The notes under the pieces are model-generated. The model was given only the letters and a program-made list of their open reading frames with translations, made no database searches and was not told the origin of the DNA. Positions 1 to 10,302 of a stretch of 64,000 nt of DNA are shown piece after piece; the first letter of the stretch is position 1, and each line of letters opens with the position of its first letter. This DNA is from Spartinivicinus poritis (lineage in GTDB: Bacteria > Pseudomonadota > Gammaproteobacteria > Pseudomonadales > Zooshikellaceae), in NCBI RefSeq assembly GCF_028858535.1, contig NZ_JAPMOU010000001.1:248001-312000 (forward strand), given 5' to 3'. Both the position numbers and the translations under genes were made by a program.

Positions 1-884
1 TCATATAAAAAAATCAAGAGAGCCAAAGAGGCACCCAAAAGCACTAGCCACTTTCCAATCAAAAAGCCACGATGGTACCTGAATAGTTACTAACCGCCAA
101 ATATTTTTATCTTTCCTTCTAGTAAAATACGAGATCAAACCTACTTTCACTTTAAGAACGACAAAAGCACTGATAAGTAATTAGTTTTTATCCAGACAAC
201 AAAATGCAGGAATAAAGTAATGCGAATCCAAAGTAAACGTAATCAGTAACAACAGCGTAATACTAAAGGCGTATATAAATAAGATAGGGAAAATGATAAG
301 GCCAAAAAAAACCCTATTGATTAACAACAGGGTATAAATAACGTACGGGAACTACTGTAAGACAAACTTTGGCGTAATAAATTCCACACAAAGTAAAGCC
401 TTAAGCGCTGACCAATATTGTTAGCCAGCGGCTACACTCTGCCCAAAAATGTGACAAATGTCAAAAAAATATTGTGAAGTGACGCAAGATGTTTTGTACT
501 TCATCTGGTTTGTTAGAGGAAAAACTGCCTTCTAGCTTGTCTTGCTACAAATTTAGCCGCAGCACTTGCTACAAAACCAATGCAAACAGCCTGCTCAGGA
601 AAACAATTTCATTAGCTTTTCAGTATAAAATAAATCAAAAATCAGTGGTTATATTTACATAAAAAAACAGGCAGCTATATTCCTTAAAGAAATACAGACT
701 ACCTGTATCCGGGGAGACTCAATGAAAACCAGATATTACTTACCAATAAGGTGACTTGAAGGATAGGCAGTGCTATATAAACACCTTATCAATTATATCG
801 TGGTAAAAAGTAAGACTGACTGTTGTGAAGTTAGTTCCCAAATAAAAATAAAAGAAATCGTTTTTTATAATCTACTATCTTGCC
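1..884. other. Left-edge non-coding stretch
   Basis: No credible coding region is visible on either strand. The stretch is AT-rich with many stops in all frames. It lies downstream of the hybrid kinase that ends at 885 and contains one minus-strand terminator-like hairpin at 304-333. TGACA-AA-TGTCA at 453-464 is a short inverted repeat of unknown meaning. Confidence 0.6.
304..333 (-). terminator. Rho-independent terminator (minus strand)
   Basis: Read on the minus strand, ACCCTGTTG and CAATAGGGT form a 9-bp stem with one mismatch and a 5-nt loop, followed directly by a run of T. It lies about 550 bases beyond the end of the hybrid kinase gene, so it ends either a long 3' UTR or a separate short transcript. 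Confidence 0.55.
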
Positions 885-3632
885 CTACTCGCTAAAAACA
901 ACCTCTTTTGCTACCTGATCAACCACTCGTTTCAAGTCGACTAGCTTAACTGGCTTGGTTAAGTAATCATCCATTCCTGCGGATAAGCAGTTTTCTCGCT
1001 CACCTTTCATAGCATTTGCCGTTAATGCTATGATTGTTGTATGTAGAGAGTCTGTTCGCTCTTGCTCTAAGTTTCGAATTCTTCGAGTTGCCTGATAGCC
1101 ATCCATTACCGGCATATTGCAATCCATGACCACTAAATCAAACGACTGCTGTTGCCACTGAGTTACACCCTCTTGACCATTATTTGCCACAGCAACTGCA
1201 CACCCTAGCTTTTCCAGCATCTTGGCCGCGACTTTTTGATTAACAGGATTATCCTCTACCAATAACACGCAAAGTTGCTGTTTATTTACTAGCTTCTCAA
1301 AAGCTTTTGATGCTTTACTCTCCTCAACAGCCTTCCCTCGCTCAATTAATTTAAACCGCTTCGTGCTGGTCTGCCTTAGTGTTCTGCAAAGCTCCTCCAA
1401 CTTAATTGGATAAGCTAAATAGCCAGCACAATGATTGGCTTGATACTTATCTACCGCTTGTAAGCTACCCAAAGGGCCTAATACAATAATCGGTGCTTTA
1501 GCCAACAAGGGTAATGACTGTAGGTAACTGATCAAGCTTTGCGTTTGCTCAATCCAAAGAGCATTCAGTAAAACAAAGCTTACCTGTTCAGAGCACTGCC
1601 GCAACACATCAGCAACATCTGTCGGCTGTTGCACATACAACAGTTCAGCTCCCAGCGCCTCAACTAATAATGATACTGCTTTCCCATTGATAGGGTCTGG
1701 GTCAATCATTAAGCCTTTAGCCATAGCATGGGATAACTTCATTACAGGCAATGGCTCATGACAAATGGTTAAAGGTAAAGTAGCACTAAAACAAGAGCCT
1801 TTGCCTACTTCGCTTGAAACCTTAACTTGCCCCCACATAATTTCAATCAGCTTTTTCGTAATCGCCAGTCCCAGGCCAGTGCCACCTCTTCCCACTTGAT
1901 CTGCTTGCTGATATTCAGCAAAGATGATGTCTAGCTGTTCTTGTGGTATACCACAGCCAGTGTCTTCCACATTCAGTTCAAGAATAACTTCATCAAACTC
2001 ACAATGCCCAGACACCGTAATTAACACATGGCCTTTATCAGTAAATTTAATTGCATTCGTAACAAAGTTCGTCAATATCTGTCTTATTCTTCCTACATCA
2101 CCAACTAAATGTAAGGGCAAGTGCTTGGCAATAACATATTGCAAATTAATATTTTTTTGTGCTGCTCTAAACGCTGATAGAAATACAACATCTTCAACTA
2201 AGTGTCGCAAATTAAATGGCGCTAACTGCAATGTCAGCTTACCTGCTTCAATTTTTGAATAATCTAGAATGTCATTAAGTATCGAAAGTAAAGCTTCTGA
2301 TGACTTCATTGCACTGTCAACATAACCGCGCTGCTCTTCTACCAGCTCTGATTCCTGCAATAAAGAGAGCATCCCCACAACACCACCCAAGGGGGTTCTA
2401 ACCTCATGACTCATATTGGCTAGGAATAAGCTTTTATATTGACTAGCCCGTTCTGCTGCTTGCCTGGCCTTGACCAACGCTTTTTCAACTCGTTGCCGTT
2501 CTTTAATTTCTTGCTGCAACTTAGCATTAGCATTTTGTTGTTCCGTCACTAAAATGCTGGTTTTATTTAATAACATCTGGGTTTTTTGATTAGCCTGTTT
2601 AAATACATCTGCCGCCTTGGCCATATCCCCAATTTCATCACTTCTACTTAGGTAAGGAATTTTTTCTTCAGCCTGACCTTCCGCTAAACGCACCAACGCC
2701 CTTTTAATTGCCTCTAGTGGTTTAGCGATCGAATTTGCCATCCATAACGCAAGCATAATTCCAGTTAAAATCCCCAACCATACTAGCCATTTCACTGTCG
2801 TATTAATCCAACTGACAGACTGATTAATCTGACTTTGCCAATAATTCATCGCAGCAAACGTTTGCTGGTTTGCCTCAGCGACAAGGGTCATTAACTCACT
2901 CGTCATCTGTTGTAGTTTTTTCTTTAGTAATCGATAGCTATTTTGAAAGCTAACCAACTTGTCGTATTCCGACATATAATCATTAGCAATTAACTGCCAG
3001 GCAGGCACATTAGAACTAAGCTGCCAATCATCTACCTGCTCTGATATTCTACTCGTCAATGTATTTTGCGACGTAACCAGAAGACGCAGCCCCACTACTT
3101 GGGTATGCAACATGATTAACAACTGCTGCTGGCGGATCAGTGCATCCAGGCTGTGATTATGATTGAAACGCTGCAAGCTACTGGTAGCCGCAAGAAAAAA
3201 ACGATTAAAGTGATAGCCCGCCCGAGTGATTGACTCACCATATTCCAGTTGCACTAACGCCATCTGGCTAAATAACTGTTCATACGCTAACAGCTGTACA
3301 CTAATTTGCTTAGCATTGGCTTTTCGCTCACCCTCTAAGCTCTCTATCACCTGATTAATATCTCGCTGTAACCCTGTCATCAAATCAAAAACTTCTCGCT
3401 GATGACGTTCTTCACCGGTAGCTTGATAAAGGAGGAGCGTGTTATGAAGCGTATTAGCCTGATGCTTAATACCCGCCATGGTAAAAGCAACCGCATCTTC
3501 ATCGCGGTATTCGTCAAAAAGGGATTGGATCTTGTCTACACTCCAATAACTGCTAACCGCAACGCCAATGATGATTAATACCAAACAACTAAAAACAGCG
3601 GATATCTTTCCTTTGATCGTACTAAAAAACAT
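885..3632 (-). CDS. BarA-like hybrid sensor histidine kinase/response regulator
   Basis: This is an inner-membrane two-component sensor of 915 aa. It has a transmembrane segment near residues 11-30, a helical periplasmic sensor to about 280, a second membrane segment near 282-299, HAMP from about 300 to 352 and a coiled coil. HisKA carries the phospho-acceptor His409 in NMSHEVRTPL, and HATPase_c has N, G1 and G2 boxes (DTGCGIP, GGTGLGL). A first receiver-like domain (about 640-760) lacks an obvious phosphorylatable Asp. A second, intact receiver has Asp837 in VVMDCNMP. Unlike BarA there is no C-terminal HPt domain, so phosphotransfer probably needs a separate HPt protein. The gene stands alone and the stimulus is unknown. 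Confidence 0.92.
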   Translation of the reverse strand: MFFSTIKGKISAVFSCLVLIIIGVAVSSYWSVDKIQSLFDEYRDEDAVAFTMAGIKHQANTLHNTLLLYQATGEERHQREVFDLMTGLQRDINQVIESLEGERKANAKQISVQLLAYEQLFSQMALVQLEYGESITRAGYHFNRFFLAATSSLQRFNHNHSLDALIRQQQLLIMLHTQVVGLRLLVTSQNTLTSRISEQVDDWQLSSNVPAWQLIANDYMSEYDKLVSFQNSYRLLKKKLQQMTSELMTLVAEANQQTFAAMNYWQSQINQSVSWINTTVKWLVWLGILTGIMLALWMANSIAKPLEAIKRALVRLAEGQAEEKIPYLSRSDEIGDMAKAADVFKQANQKTQMLLNKTSILVTEQQNANAKLQQEIKERQRVEKALVKARQAAERASQYKSLFLANMSHEVRTPLGGVVGMLSLLQESELVEEQRGYVDSAMKSSEALLSILNDILDYSKIEAGKLTLQLAPFNLRHLVEDVVFLSAFRAAQKNINLQYVIAKHLPLHLVGDVGRIRQILTNFVTNAIKFTDKGHVLITVSGHCEFDEVILELNVEDTGCGIPQEQLDIIFAEYQQADQVGRGGTGLGLAITKKLIEIMWGQVKVSSEVGKGSCFSATLPLTICHEPLPVMKLSHAMAKGLMIDPDPINGKAVSLLVEALGAELLYVQQPTDVADVLRQCSEQVSFVLLNALWIEQTQSLISYLQSLPLLAKAPIIVLGPLGSLQAVDKYQANHCAGYLAYPIKLEELCRTLRQTSTKRFKLIERGKAVEESKASKAFEKLVNKQQLCVLLVEDNPVNQKVAAKMLEKLGCAVAVANNGQEGVTQWQQQSFDLVVMDCNMPVMDGYQATRRIRNLEQERTDSLHTTIIALTANAMKGERENCLSAGMDDYLTKPVKLVDLKRVVDQVAKEVVFSE

Positions 3633-3775
3633 CTCTCATCAGCCATCCATGGAGTTGATGCAGTTACTTTAAGCATAGACGATCTAACCTGTGAAAATGC
3701 AGCAAAAATATGAAGCATGTGCACTTTCAAAGGTTAGTCATTTACATGGTAAGACTATTAGAGTTTTATGAAGGA

Positions 3776-5140
3776 TTAATTGCTGACGGGCTCACGCATC
3801 GTCACAAACTCTTCGGCAGCTGTCGGGTGAATACCAATAGTACTATCAAACACAGCTTTGGTAGCGCCTGCTTTAATCGCCACAGCTAGGCCTTGAATAA
3901 TTTCTCCAGCATCAGCTCCCACCATATGGCAGCCTAATACCTTTTGTGAGTCTTTCTCTACTACCAGCTTCATCATCGTGCGCTCATCTCGGCCTGATAA
4001 CGTGTGCTTCAAGTGCCGAAAGCTAGCTTTATAAATCTCCAGCTCATAACCTCGTTCGTGGGCTTGCTCTTCAGTGAGTCCTACAGTAGCAATATTAGGC
4101 TGAGAAAATACAGCGGTTGGAATATTGTCGTAATCAACTTTAGTCGGCTGATTTAAATAAAGGGTTTTGGCCAATGCCATTCCTTCTGCCAATGCAACTG
4201 GGGTAAGCTCTGGACCACCAATGACATCACCTACAGCATAGATAGATGACTCACTACTATTAAAGTAATCATCCACTTTTATTGTGCCATCACCATTTAG
4301 TTTGACTTTAACATTTTCCAAACCAAGCCCATGCAAATTAGGCTTACGGCCAGTGGCGTATAAAATCACATCAGCAGCAATTTGTTCACCTTTATTGGTA
4401 TGTGCCACTAACGCATCGGTAGCAAGCTTTTCAATTTTATCAATCTCAGTATTGAAATGTAGATTGACATGCTTCTTAGCTACTTCATCGCGCACAAACT
4501 CACGAATGTCTTGATCAAAACCACGTAGAAACAAGTCACGTCTATAAATTAAATGCGTTTCTGCCCCTAGTCCAGCAAAAATACCAGCAAATTCAACCGC
4601 AATATAACCACCACCAACAACGATAATACGCTGAGGAAATTTATCTAAATCAAAAACTTCATTAGAAGTAATCGCATGTTCACTACCAGGAAATTCAGGA
4701 ATATAAGGCCATCCACCAGTGGCAATTAAAATACGCTCAGCAGTGTATTTTTTCTTACCCACTTTAACTGTATGTGCATCGGCCAGAGAGGCTCGACCTT
4801 CAATTAACTTCACCCCAGCATTCTTAAGTAAATTACGATAAACACCATTCAAGCGAGAAATTTCTTGCTTTTTATTATCTCGCAATGTCGTCCACTCAAA
4901 TGAAACTTCACTAGCCTGCCAACCATAGCCAGCTCCATCAGCAATATCTTCACCAAAGTGAGAACCATAAACATAAAGCTTTTTAGGAACACAGCCCACA
5001 TTAACACAGGTGCCCCCCATATAACGGTCTTCAGCAATGGCAACCTTGGCACCAAAACTTGCAGCCATACGACTGGCTCTTACACCACCAGAGCCGGCAC
5101 CGATAACAAACAAATCATAATCATATTTTGAGCTAGTCAT
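3776..5140 (-). CDS. gor: Glutathione-disulfide reductase
   Basis: This cytoplasmic flavoenzyme reduces glutathione disulfide with NADPH. The 454-aa length is typical. An N-terminal FAD-binding GAGSGG motif is followed by the redox-active disulfide Cys45/Cys50 in [14 protein letters not shown] second Rossmann motif, [11 protein letters not shown], is followed by arginines (YRR) of the kind that select NADPH. The C-terminal HPT motif (His438) supplies the catalytic base to the partner subunit of the dimer. It is monocistronic; a palindromic repeat lies in its upstream gap. The related enzymes lipoamide dehydrogenase and mercuric reductase are less likely given the NADPH-type arginines and length. 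Confidence 0.95.
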   Translation of the reverse strand: MTSSKYDYDLFVIGAGSGGVRASRMAASFGAKVAIAEDRYMGGTCVNVGCVPKKLYVYGSHFGEDIADGAGYGWQASEVSFEWTTLRDNKKQEISRLNGVYRNLLKNAGVKLIEGRASLADAHTVKVGKKKYTAERILIATGGWPYIPEFPGSEHAITSNEVFDLDKFPQRIIVVGGGYIAVEFAGIFAGLGAETHLIYRRDLFLRGFDQDIREFVRDEVAKKHVNLHFNTEIDKIEKLATDALVAHTNKGEQIAADVILYATGRKPNLHGLGLENVKVKLNGDGTIKVDDYFNSSESSIYAVGDVIGGPELTPVALAEGMALAKTLYLNQPTKVDYDNIPTAVFSQPNIATVGLTEEQAHERGYELEIYKASFRHLKHTLSGRDERTMMKLVVEKDSQKVLGCHMVGADAGEIIQGLAVAIKAGATKAVFDSTIGIHPTAAEEFVTMREPVSN

Positions 5141-5208
5141 TTATACTCTCTATTACCACGCCCTCAATCCACAGGATGCCTCAAACACTTCTCTGAAATT
5201 ATGTTGAT

Positions 5209-5362
5209 GTTATCCGTACAGGCTTAGCTATATGGAGCAATCGGGTATTCTGTAACAGCTGTCAGGAACAGCGAAAGCTCTAAAGGCCAGGGAAGGCCTT
5301 GTAGAACGGTGGAAGAATACTCGGTTGCTCTATATTTATACACCGAAGCCCTTTTGTGACAT
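5209..5362. repeat. Interspersed palindromic repeat, family A, copy 1
   Basis: This is one of three ~150-bp copies in the window (others at 6857-7014 and 20094-20243). It shares GGGTATTCTG, ACAGCTGTCAGGAACAGC, a central hairpin CTAAAGGCC/GGCCTTGTAG, GGAAGAATAC and a right end CCCTTTTGTGACA. The left end is more diverged. It lies between gor and rlmG, which are divergently transcribed, so it may sit close to their promoters. Confidence 0.75.
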
Positions 5363-5444
5363 CCCCTCTGCAAAACAGTATATAATGTTTTTCCCAGTTA
5401 CCAGGGCCTACCCTACTTTCTTTAACATACCTTACACGTTTTGT

Positions 5445-6590
5445 ATGAATCACTTAACTACTGTCTGGCACAGCTTAGAACTTAATCGCTATCCAAAACA
5501 AAAAAATGAAACGCTTAGAGCCTGGGATGCAGCAGATGAATACTTGCTTAGCTATTTGCATGAGCAAAATATTCAAGGGCATTGTTTAATTATCAATGAT
5601 GGTTTTGGAGCACTAAGTGCTAACCTGCATCAACTCAGTCCAACAGTGATGACTGACTCTTTCCTCAGTCAGCAAAGCATCATAGCCAATAGCCAAGCAA
5701 ACCAACTTACCAGCCCTACAATCTTGCCGCTAACCGAGCCTCTTGAAAAACCACGCGATTATTTTAAAACCATCATTATCAAAATACCCAAAACCTTAGC
5801 ATTATTAGAGGCCGCTTTACTTAAAATTAGACCACTGATTAATTCCGATACACTAATCATTGCAGCAGGAATGGTTAAATACATCCAGGCAAGCATGGTC
5901 GAATGTATTCAACAATTAATTGGTCCAACCAAGCCTTCATTAGCCAAGAAAAAAGCCCGACTGATACACATCACCCCTGATCAATCCATATTAACAGCCA
6001 ATGTTAAAAACCCGTATCCCAAGGAACTGTGTGTTGAGCTGCCTAGTGGCAACAGAAAACTCAACCTCATCAACTTTGCCAATGTATTTGGACAGCATAA
6101 ACTGGACATTGGCAGCCGCTTTTTTCTGGAAAACCTAGCAAGTGAGCATGAGCCACAGCAGATTATCGATTTAGGTTGTGGCAACGGTTTACTGGCAATG
6201 GCTACTTATCAACACCACCCAGACTCGCAATTTACCCTGGTTGACGAATCCTTTTCTGCAGTTGCTTCTGCCAAAGCTGGCTGGTCAAGCAATAAGTTAC
6301 CTGAAGACCAAGCCCGCTTTGTTGTTAATGACTGTTTAACTAGTTTTGCAAACAACAGTGCTGACTATATTGTTTGTAACCCACCTTTCCACCAGCAGCA
6401 TACTGTGGGTGATCATATTGCATGGCGAATGTTCAGCCAGGCCAAGCAAGTTCTACAACAAGGTGGTGAGTTAAGAATTATTGGTAACCGACATCTGGGT
6501 TATCACATTAAATTGAAGCGGTTGTTTGGTAATGTCCAAATGTTGGCCAATAACAGTAAGTTTGTAATCTTACAAGCTGTTAAAAGATAG
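5445..6590 (+). CDS. rlmG: 23S rRNA (guanine-1835-N2)-methyltransferase
   Basis: RlmG methylates G1835 of 23S rRNA with S-adenosylmethionine. The predicted 381 aa match the family length. I chose the ATG at 5445 because MNHLTTVWHSLELNRYP aligns with the known RlmG N-terminus; the open frame runs back to 5325 through repeat sequence. The N-terminal half is a degenerate methyltransferase fold. The C-terminal half carries the SAM-binding DLGCGNGLLA and the catalytic NPPF motif. RsmC has the same architecture, but the N-terminal AWDAADEYLL favours RlmG. It is a single-gene unit. Confidence 0.9.
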   Translation: MNHLTTVWHSLELNRYPKQKNETLRAWDAADEYLLSYLHEQNIQGHCLIINDGFGALSANLHQLSPTVMTDSFLSQQSIIANSQANQLTSPTILPLTEPLEKPRDYFKTIIIKIPKTLALLEAALLKIRPLINSDTLIIAAGMVKYIQASMVECIQQLIGPTKPSLAKKKARLIHITPDQSILTANVKNPYPKELCVELPSGNRKLNLINFANVFGQHKLDIGSRFFLENLASEHEPQQIIDLGCGNGLLAMATYQHHPDSQFTLVDESFSAVASAKAGWSSNKLPEDQARFVVNDCLTSFANNSADYIVCNPPFHQQHTVGDHIAWRMFSQAKQVLQQGGELRIIGNRHLGYHIKLKRLFGNVQMLANNSKFVILQAVKR

Positions 6591-6856
6591 CTTGTTAACA
6601 AGAAGTGTTTACCCACATAAAGACTTACCCACAGATTCTGTGGATAACCCTGTTAACGACTTACCGTTTAACTAAAAAAGGGGCTTTAATTTCAGTAGCT
6701 TTCACAAATCGGTCACAATATATTCATGACAATGCGGTTTTTATTACTTTATTAACAGGCAAAAAATTAGCTTTTTACAATAATTAAAAACCCCTATTGA
6801 CAATAAAAAACAATTGCAAAAATATTCAAAATTAAGCTTCTTCTCCCCAAGAACCA
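6591..6856. other. Gap with a cluster of DnaA-box-like 9-mers
   Basis: This non-coding stretch lies between convergent rlmG and hutH. TTACCCACA occurs at 6609-6617 and 6625-6633, each one base from the DnaA box TTATCCACA. A perfect box sits inverted at 6639-6647 (TGTGGATAA). CCACAG-ATT-CTGTGG forms a small hairpin across the last two. No other replication gene is near, so binding is not established. Confidence 0.4.
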
Positions 6857-7014
6857 TGTCGCGAAGGAGTACTCAATAAGTTGGGTGCTCGATATGAAGT
6901 AGCAGGCTATTCTTCTGCCGCTCTAAAGGCCATCCTTGGCCTTTAGAGCTAAAACTGTTCCCGACAGCAGCGACAGAATACCCTATTAGTTCATACCCAC
7001 GGACTTTTGCGATG
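6857..7014. repeat. Interspersed palindromic repeat, family A, copy 2 (inverted)
   Basis: This copy is in the opposite orientation to the other two. Read on the minus strand it has GCATCGCAAAAG, AATAGGGTATTCTGTC, GGGAACAG and the best-preserved core hairpin GCTCTAAAGGCC/GGCCTTTAGAGC, then AGAAGAATAGCC. It ends with TGTCGC at 6857-6862. It lies about 25 bases past the hutH stop and could act as the 3' structure of the hut transcript. Confidence 0.78.
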
Positions 7015-7038
7015 CACCAACTCTTTTCTTTTAACCAA

Positions 7039-8571
7039 TCAAGTGTAGCTTGGTATGATAGTGGCTGATACAAACCCTCGATATTGCCCCGACTTTATCT
7101 GCTGTTTGGCCAGCTCAATATCAGGAGCAAAATAACGATCCTTGTCGTAAAAGCTCACCTCTGTTCTAAGTAGCTGATGGGCTTCTTGCAGCTTAGGTGA
7201 AGTCGTCAGTGGTGCTCTGAAATCAATACCTTGACAAGCCGCCAGCCATTCAACCGCTAAAATACCCGCTGTATTGTCAGCCATTTCAATGAGTCGTCTA
7301 CCTGCATAAGTTGCCATTGACACATGATCTTCTTGATTAGCCGAGGTTGGTAAACTATCCACAGACGCTGGATGCGCCAGAGATTTATTTTCACTGGCCA
7401 AGGCAGCTGAAGTCACTTGGGCAATCATAAACCCAGAGTTCACCCCACCGTTATCCACCAAAAAGGGTGGCAGCTTACTTAATGTGCTGTCTATTAACAA
7501 CGCCATCCGCCGTTCAGAGAGTGCCCCCACTTCAGCAATCGCCAGGGCTAAATTATCGGCTGCCATGGCAACGGGTTCGGCATGGAAATTACCGCCAGAA
7601 ATAATTTCATCATCATCACTAAACACCAGTGGATTATCAGACACGGCATTCGCTTCAGTTAATAACACTTTTGAAGCATCACGAATTTGCTGTAAACAGG
7701 CACCCATTACCTGAGGTTGACAACGCAAGGAGTATGGGTCCTGAACCTTTTCGCAATTCTGGTGGGATTTTTCAATGTCGCTATGCTCCAATAAATCCCG
7801 ATAACAGGCTGCAGCATCAATTTGTGCTTGATGACCACGAGCCAGATGTATTCGCTCATCAAACGGGCGACGACTACCTAAAGCCGCTTCTACTGACATG
7901 GCACCTGCCACCACCGCCATGGAAAATAAATCTTCTGCCGCAAATAAACCTGCCAACGCAAATGCTGTTGATGCCTGAGTACCATTAAGCAACGCCAAAC
8001 CTTCTTTGGGGGCCAAAGTTATTGGTGAAAGCCCTGCTATTTTTAACCCTTCAGCCCCTGAAAGTCGCTCGCCTTGATAGCGTACTTCCCCTTCCCCTAA
8101 TAAGACGGTGCTCATATGAGCCAAAGGTGCTAAATCCCCGGACGCCCCTACCGAACCTTTAGCAGGAATCAGTGGATACACTTCTTTATTAAGTAACGCA
8201 GTCAGTGCATTAATGACTTCCAAGCGAATTCCAGAAAACCCTCTGGCCAGGCTGTTAATTTTCAGTACCATCATCAGCCGCACCACTTCATCATCCATGA
8301 AGTTTCCTGTGCCTGCTGCATGGGATAACACCAAACTACGCTGTAACGTTTCCAGCTCTTCTTTTTTAATATGGGTATTAGCCAGCAAACCAAAACCGGT
8401 ATTCACCCCATAAACCACTCGATCTTCTGCCACAATTTTATTGACTGTAGCATTACTTTTTTCAATAGCAGGCAAGGCCTCTTCAGCCAGCTGAATATTA
8501 ACCGGCGTCTGAAGTACACAACGTAATGTATTAAGCGTAAGCTGGCCTGGGTTTAATGTTAATTGATACAC
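7039..8571 (-). CDS. hutH: Histidine ammonia-lyase
   Basis: HutH deaminates L-histidine to trans-urocanate, the first step of histidine breakdown. The prosthetic MIO group forms from Ala143-Ser144-Gly145 in [12 protein letters not shown]. The predicted length is 510 aa. The open frame extends to a TTG at 8586 that lies inside the Shine-Dalgarno GGAGG; the GTG at 8571, eight bases after GGAGG, gives the family-typical start [13 protein letters not shown] and is preferred. It is the last gene of the leftward hutI-G-U-H operon, 20 bases after hutU, with a family A repeat just beyond its stop. Confidence 0.95.
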   Translation of the reverse strand: MYQLTLNPGQLTLNTLRCVLQTPVNIQLAEEALPAIEKSNATVNKIVAEDRVVYGVNTGFGLLANTHIKKEELETLQRSLVLSHAAGTGNFMDDEVVRLMMVLKINSLARGFSGIRLEVINALTALLNKEVYPLIPAKGSVGASGDLAPLAHMSTVLLGEGEVRYQGERLSGAEGLKIAGLSPITLAPKEGLALLNGTQASTAFALAGLFAAEDLFSMAVVAGAMSVEAALGSRRPFDERIHLARGHQAQIDAAACYRDLLEHSDIEKSHQNCEKVQDPYSLRCQPQVMGACLQQIRDASKVLLTEANAVSDNPLVFSDDDEIISGGNFHAEPVAMAADNLALAIAEVGALSERRMALLIDSTLSKLPPFLVDNGGVNSGFMIAQVTSAALASENKSLAHPASVDSLPTSANQEDHVSMATYAGRRLIEMADNTAGILAVEWLAACQGIDFRAPLTTSPKLQEAHQLLRTEVSFYDKDRYFAPDIELAKQQIKSGQYRGFVSATIIPSYT

Positions 8572-8591
8572 TGCAATAACCTCCAACCTGA

Positions 8592-10283
8592 CTATTCAGC
8601 ATGCTTGCTGTTAACAGTTACTTCTAACATCGGTAAATCAAGACCATTCGCTTTAGCGCAGTCGACCGCAATTTGGTAACCTGCATCCGCATGGCGCATC
8701 ACACCTGTGCCTGGATCGTTCCATAACACTCGTCCGAGTCTTGCTTTAGCTTCTTGGGTACCATCAGCCACAATCACCACCCCCGCATGCTGACTGAAGC
8801 CCATCCCAACACCACCACCATGATGAAGACTGACCCAAGTGGCACCGCCGGCGGTATTTAATAAAGCATTCAGTAGTGGCCAGTCTGATACTGCATCAGA
8901 CCCATCCAACATGCCTTCAGTTTCACGGTTCGGACTGGCAACAGAGCCAGAGTCCAAGTGATCCCGGCCAATAACAACCGGGGCTTTTAATTCACCACTA
9001 GCAACCATGTCATTAAATGCTTGCGCTAACCTTGCTCGATCTTTTAAACCCACCCAGCAAATACGAGCAGGCAATCCTTGAAACTGAATTTTTTCCCGTG
9101 CCATATCTAGCCAGTTATGCAGGTGTGGATTATCAGGAATTAATTCTTTTACCTTGGCATCCGTTTTATAAATATCTTCAGGGTCTCCAGATAATGCCGC
9201 CCAACGGAATGGCCCTATTCCTTCACAAAATAATGGACGAATATACGCAGGGACAAAACCAGGAAAATCAAAGGCATTTTCCACTCCCTCTTCATACGCC
9301 ATTTGCCGAATATTATTACCATAATCCAACGTAGCAGCGCCTTTTTCCTGCAACGTCAGCATCGCTTTCACGTGAATTGCCATAGAAGCTTTTGCTGCTT
9401 TTACCACTGCTTGTGGATCTTGTTGGCGCATTTCATCGGCATATTCCAATGACCAGTCTTTAGGTAAATAACCATTAAGTGGGTCATGGGCACTGGTTTG
9501 ATCCGTCACCACATCTGGCGTAACACCACGAGCAACTAATTCCGGGAAAATATCCGCTGCATTACCTAATAACCCCACCGAAATGGCTTTGCCTTGCTTG
9601 GTGGCATCATTCATCATTTGCAGGGCTTCATCGAGATTATTGACTTTATAATCCAGGTAGCGAGTTTCCAGGCGCTTATCAATTCGGCTCTCGTCGCATT
9701 CTACTGCTAACATTGAAGCCCCTGCCATAGTGGCAGCCAGTGGCTGAGCACCGCCCATTCCCCCTAAACCAGCAGTTAAAATCCATTTACCCGTTAAATC
9801 GCCACTAAAATGTTTATTGCCTACTGCTACAAAGGTTTCGTAAGTGCCCTGAACAATACCCTGAGAACCGATATACACCCATGAGCCTGCGGTCATTTGG
9901 CCATACATCATGAGCCCTTGTTTATCCAACTCATTAAAGTGTTCCCAGTTAGCCCAGTGGGGCACTAAATTAGAATTGGCAATTAATACCCGCGGGGCAT
10001 CAGGATGGGTTTTAAAAACCCCAACTGGTTTACCAGATTGAATTAATAATGACTCATCATTTTCCAAACGGGTCAGCACTTCAACGATTTTGTCGTAGCA
10101 CTCCCAATTACGGGCAGCACGACCAATCCCGCCATAAACGACTAACTCTTCTGGTTTTTCTGCTACCTCTGGATCAAGGTTATTCATTAGCATTCGTAAA
10201 GCCGCTTCAGTGAGCCAGCTTTTGGCTGTTAATTTTGTACCGGTTGCTGCTTTAATTTTTCTGGTTTTATCTACTCTACTCAT
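8592..10283 (-). CDS. hutU: Urocanate hydratase
   Basis: Urocanase converts urocanate to 4-imidazolone-5-propionate using tightly bound NAD+ as an electrophile. The 563-aa product is full length. It carries the Gly-rich NAD-binding stretch [13 protein letters not shown] and the C-terminal [15 protein letters not shown] motif of the family. The start is the ATG at 10283, seven bases after AGGAG; a GTG immediately before it is also in frame. It is the third gene of the hut operon. The gap between hutG and hutU holds a family B repeat, which is unusual inside an operon. Confidence 0.96.
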   Translation of the reverse strand: MSRVDKTRKIKAATGTKLTAKSWLTEAALRMLMNNLDPEVAEKPEELVVYGGIGRAARNWECYDKIVEVLTRLENDESLLIQSGKPVGVFKTHPDAPRVLIANSNLVPHWANWEHFNELDKQGLMMYGQMTAGSWVYIGSQGIVQGTYETFVAVGNKHFSGDLTGKWILTAGLGGMGGAQPLAATMAGASMLAVECDESRIDKRLETRYLDYKVNNLDEALQMMNDATKQGKAISVGLLGNAADIFPELVARGVTPDVVTDQTSAHDPLNGYLPKDWSLEYADEMRQQDPQAVVKAAKASMAIHVKAMLTLQEKGAATLDYGNNIRQMAYEEGVENAFDFPGFVPAYIRPLFCEGIGPFRWAALSGDPEDIYKTDAKVKELIPDNPHLHNWLDMAREKIQFQGLPARICWVGLKDRARLAQAFNDMVASGELKAPVVIGRDHLDSGSVASPNRETEGMLDGSDAVSDWPLLNALLNTAGGATWVSLHHGGGVGMGFSQHAGVVIVADGTQEAKARLGRVLWNDPGTGVMRHADAGYQIAVDCAKANGLDLPMLEVTVNSKHAE

Positions 10284-10302
10284 CACTTGTCTCCTATTAC
10301 CC

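Noticed and set aside
6605-6787. 60-codon open frame on the plus strand after rlmG
   Set aside because: No ribosome binding site, no recognisable content, and it covers the DnaA-box-like cluster and AT-rich sequence running toward a repeat. Probably chance.
6873-7073. 66-codon open frame on the minus strand
   Set aside because: It lies almost wholly within repeat family A copy 2 and overlaps the hutH 3' end. The repeat explains it.
9017-9334. 105-codon open frame antisense to hutU
   Set aside because: It is a shadow of the well-supported urocanase reading frame.
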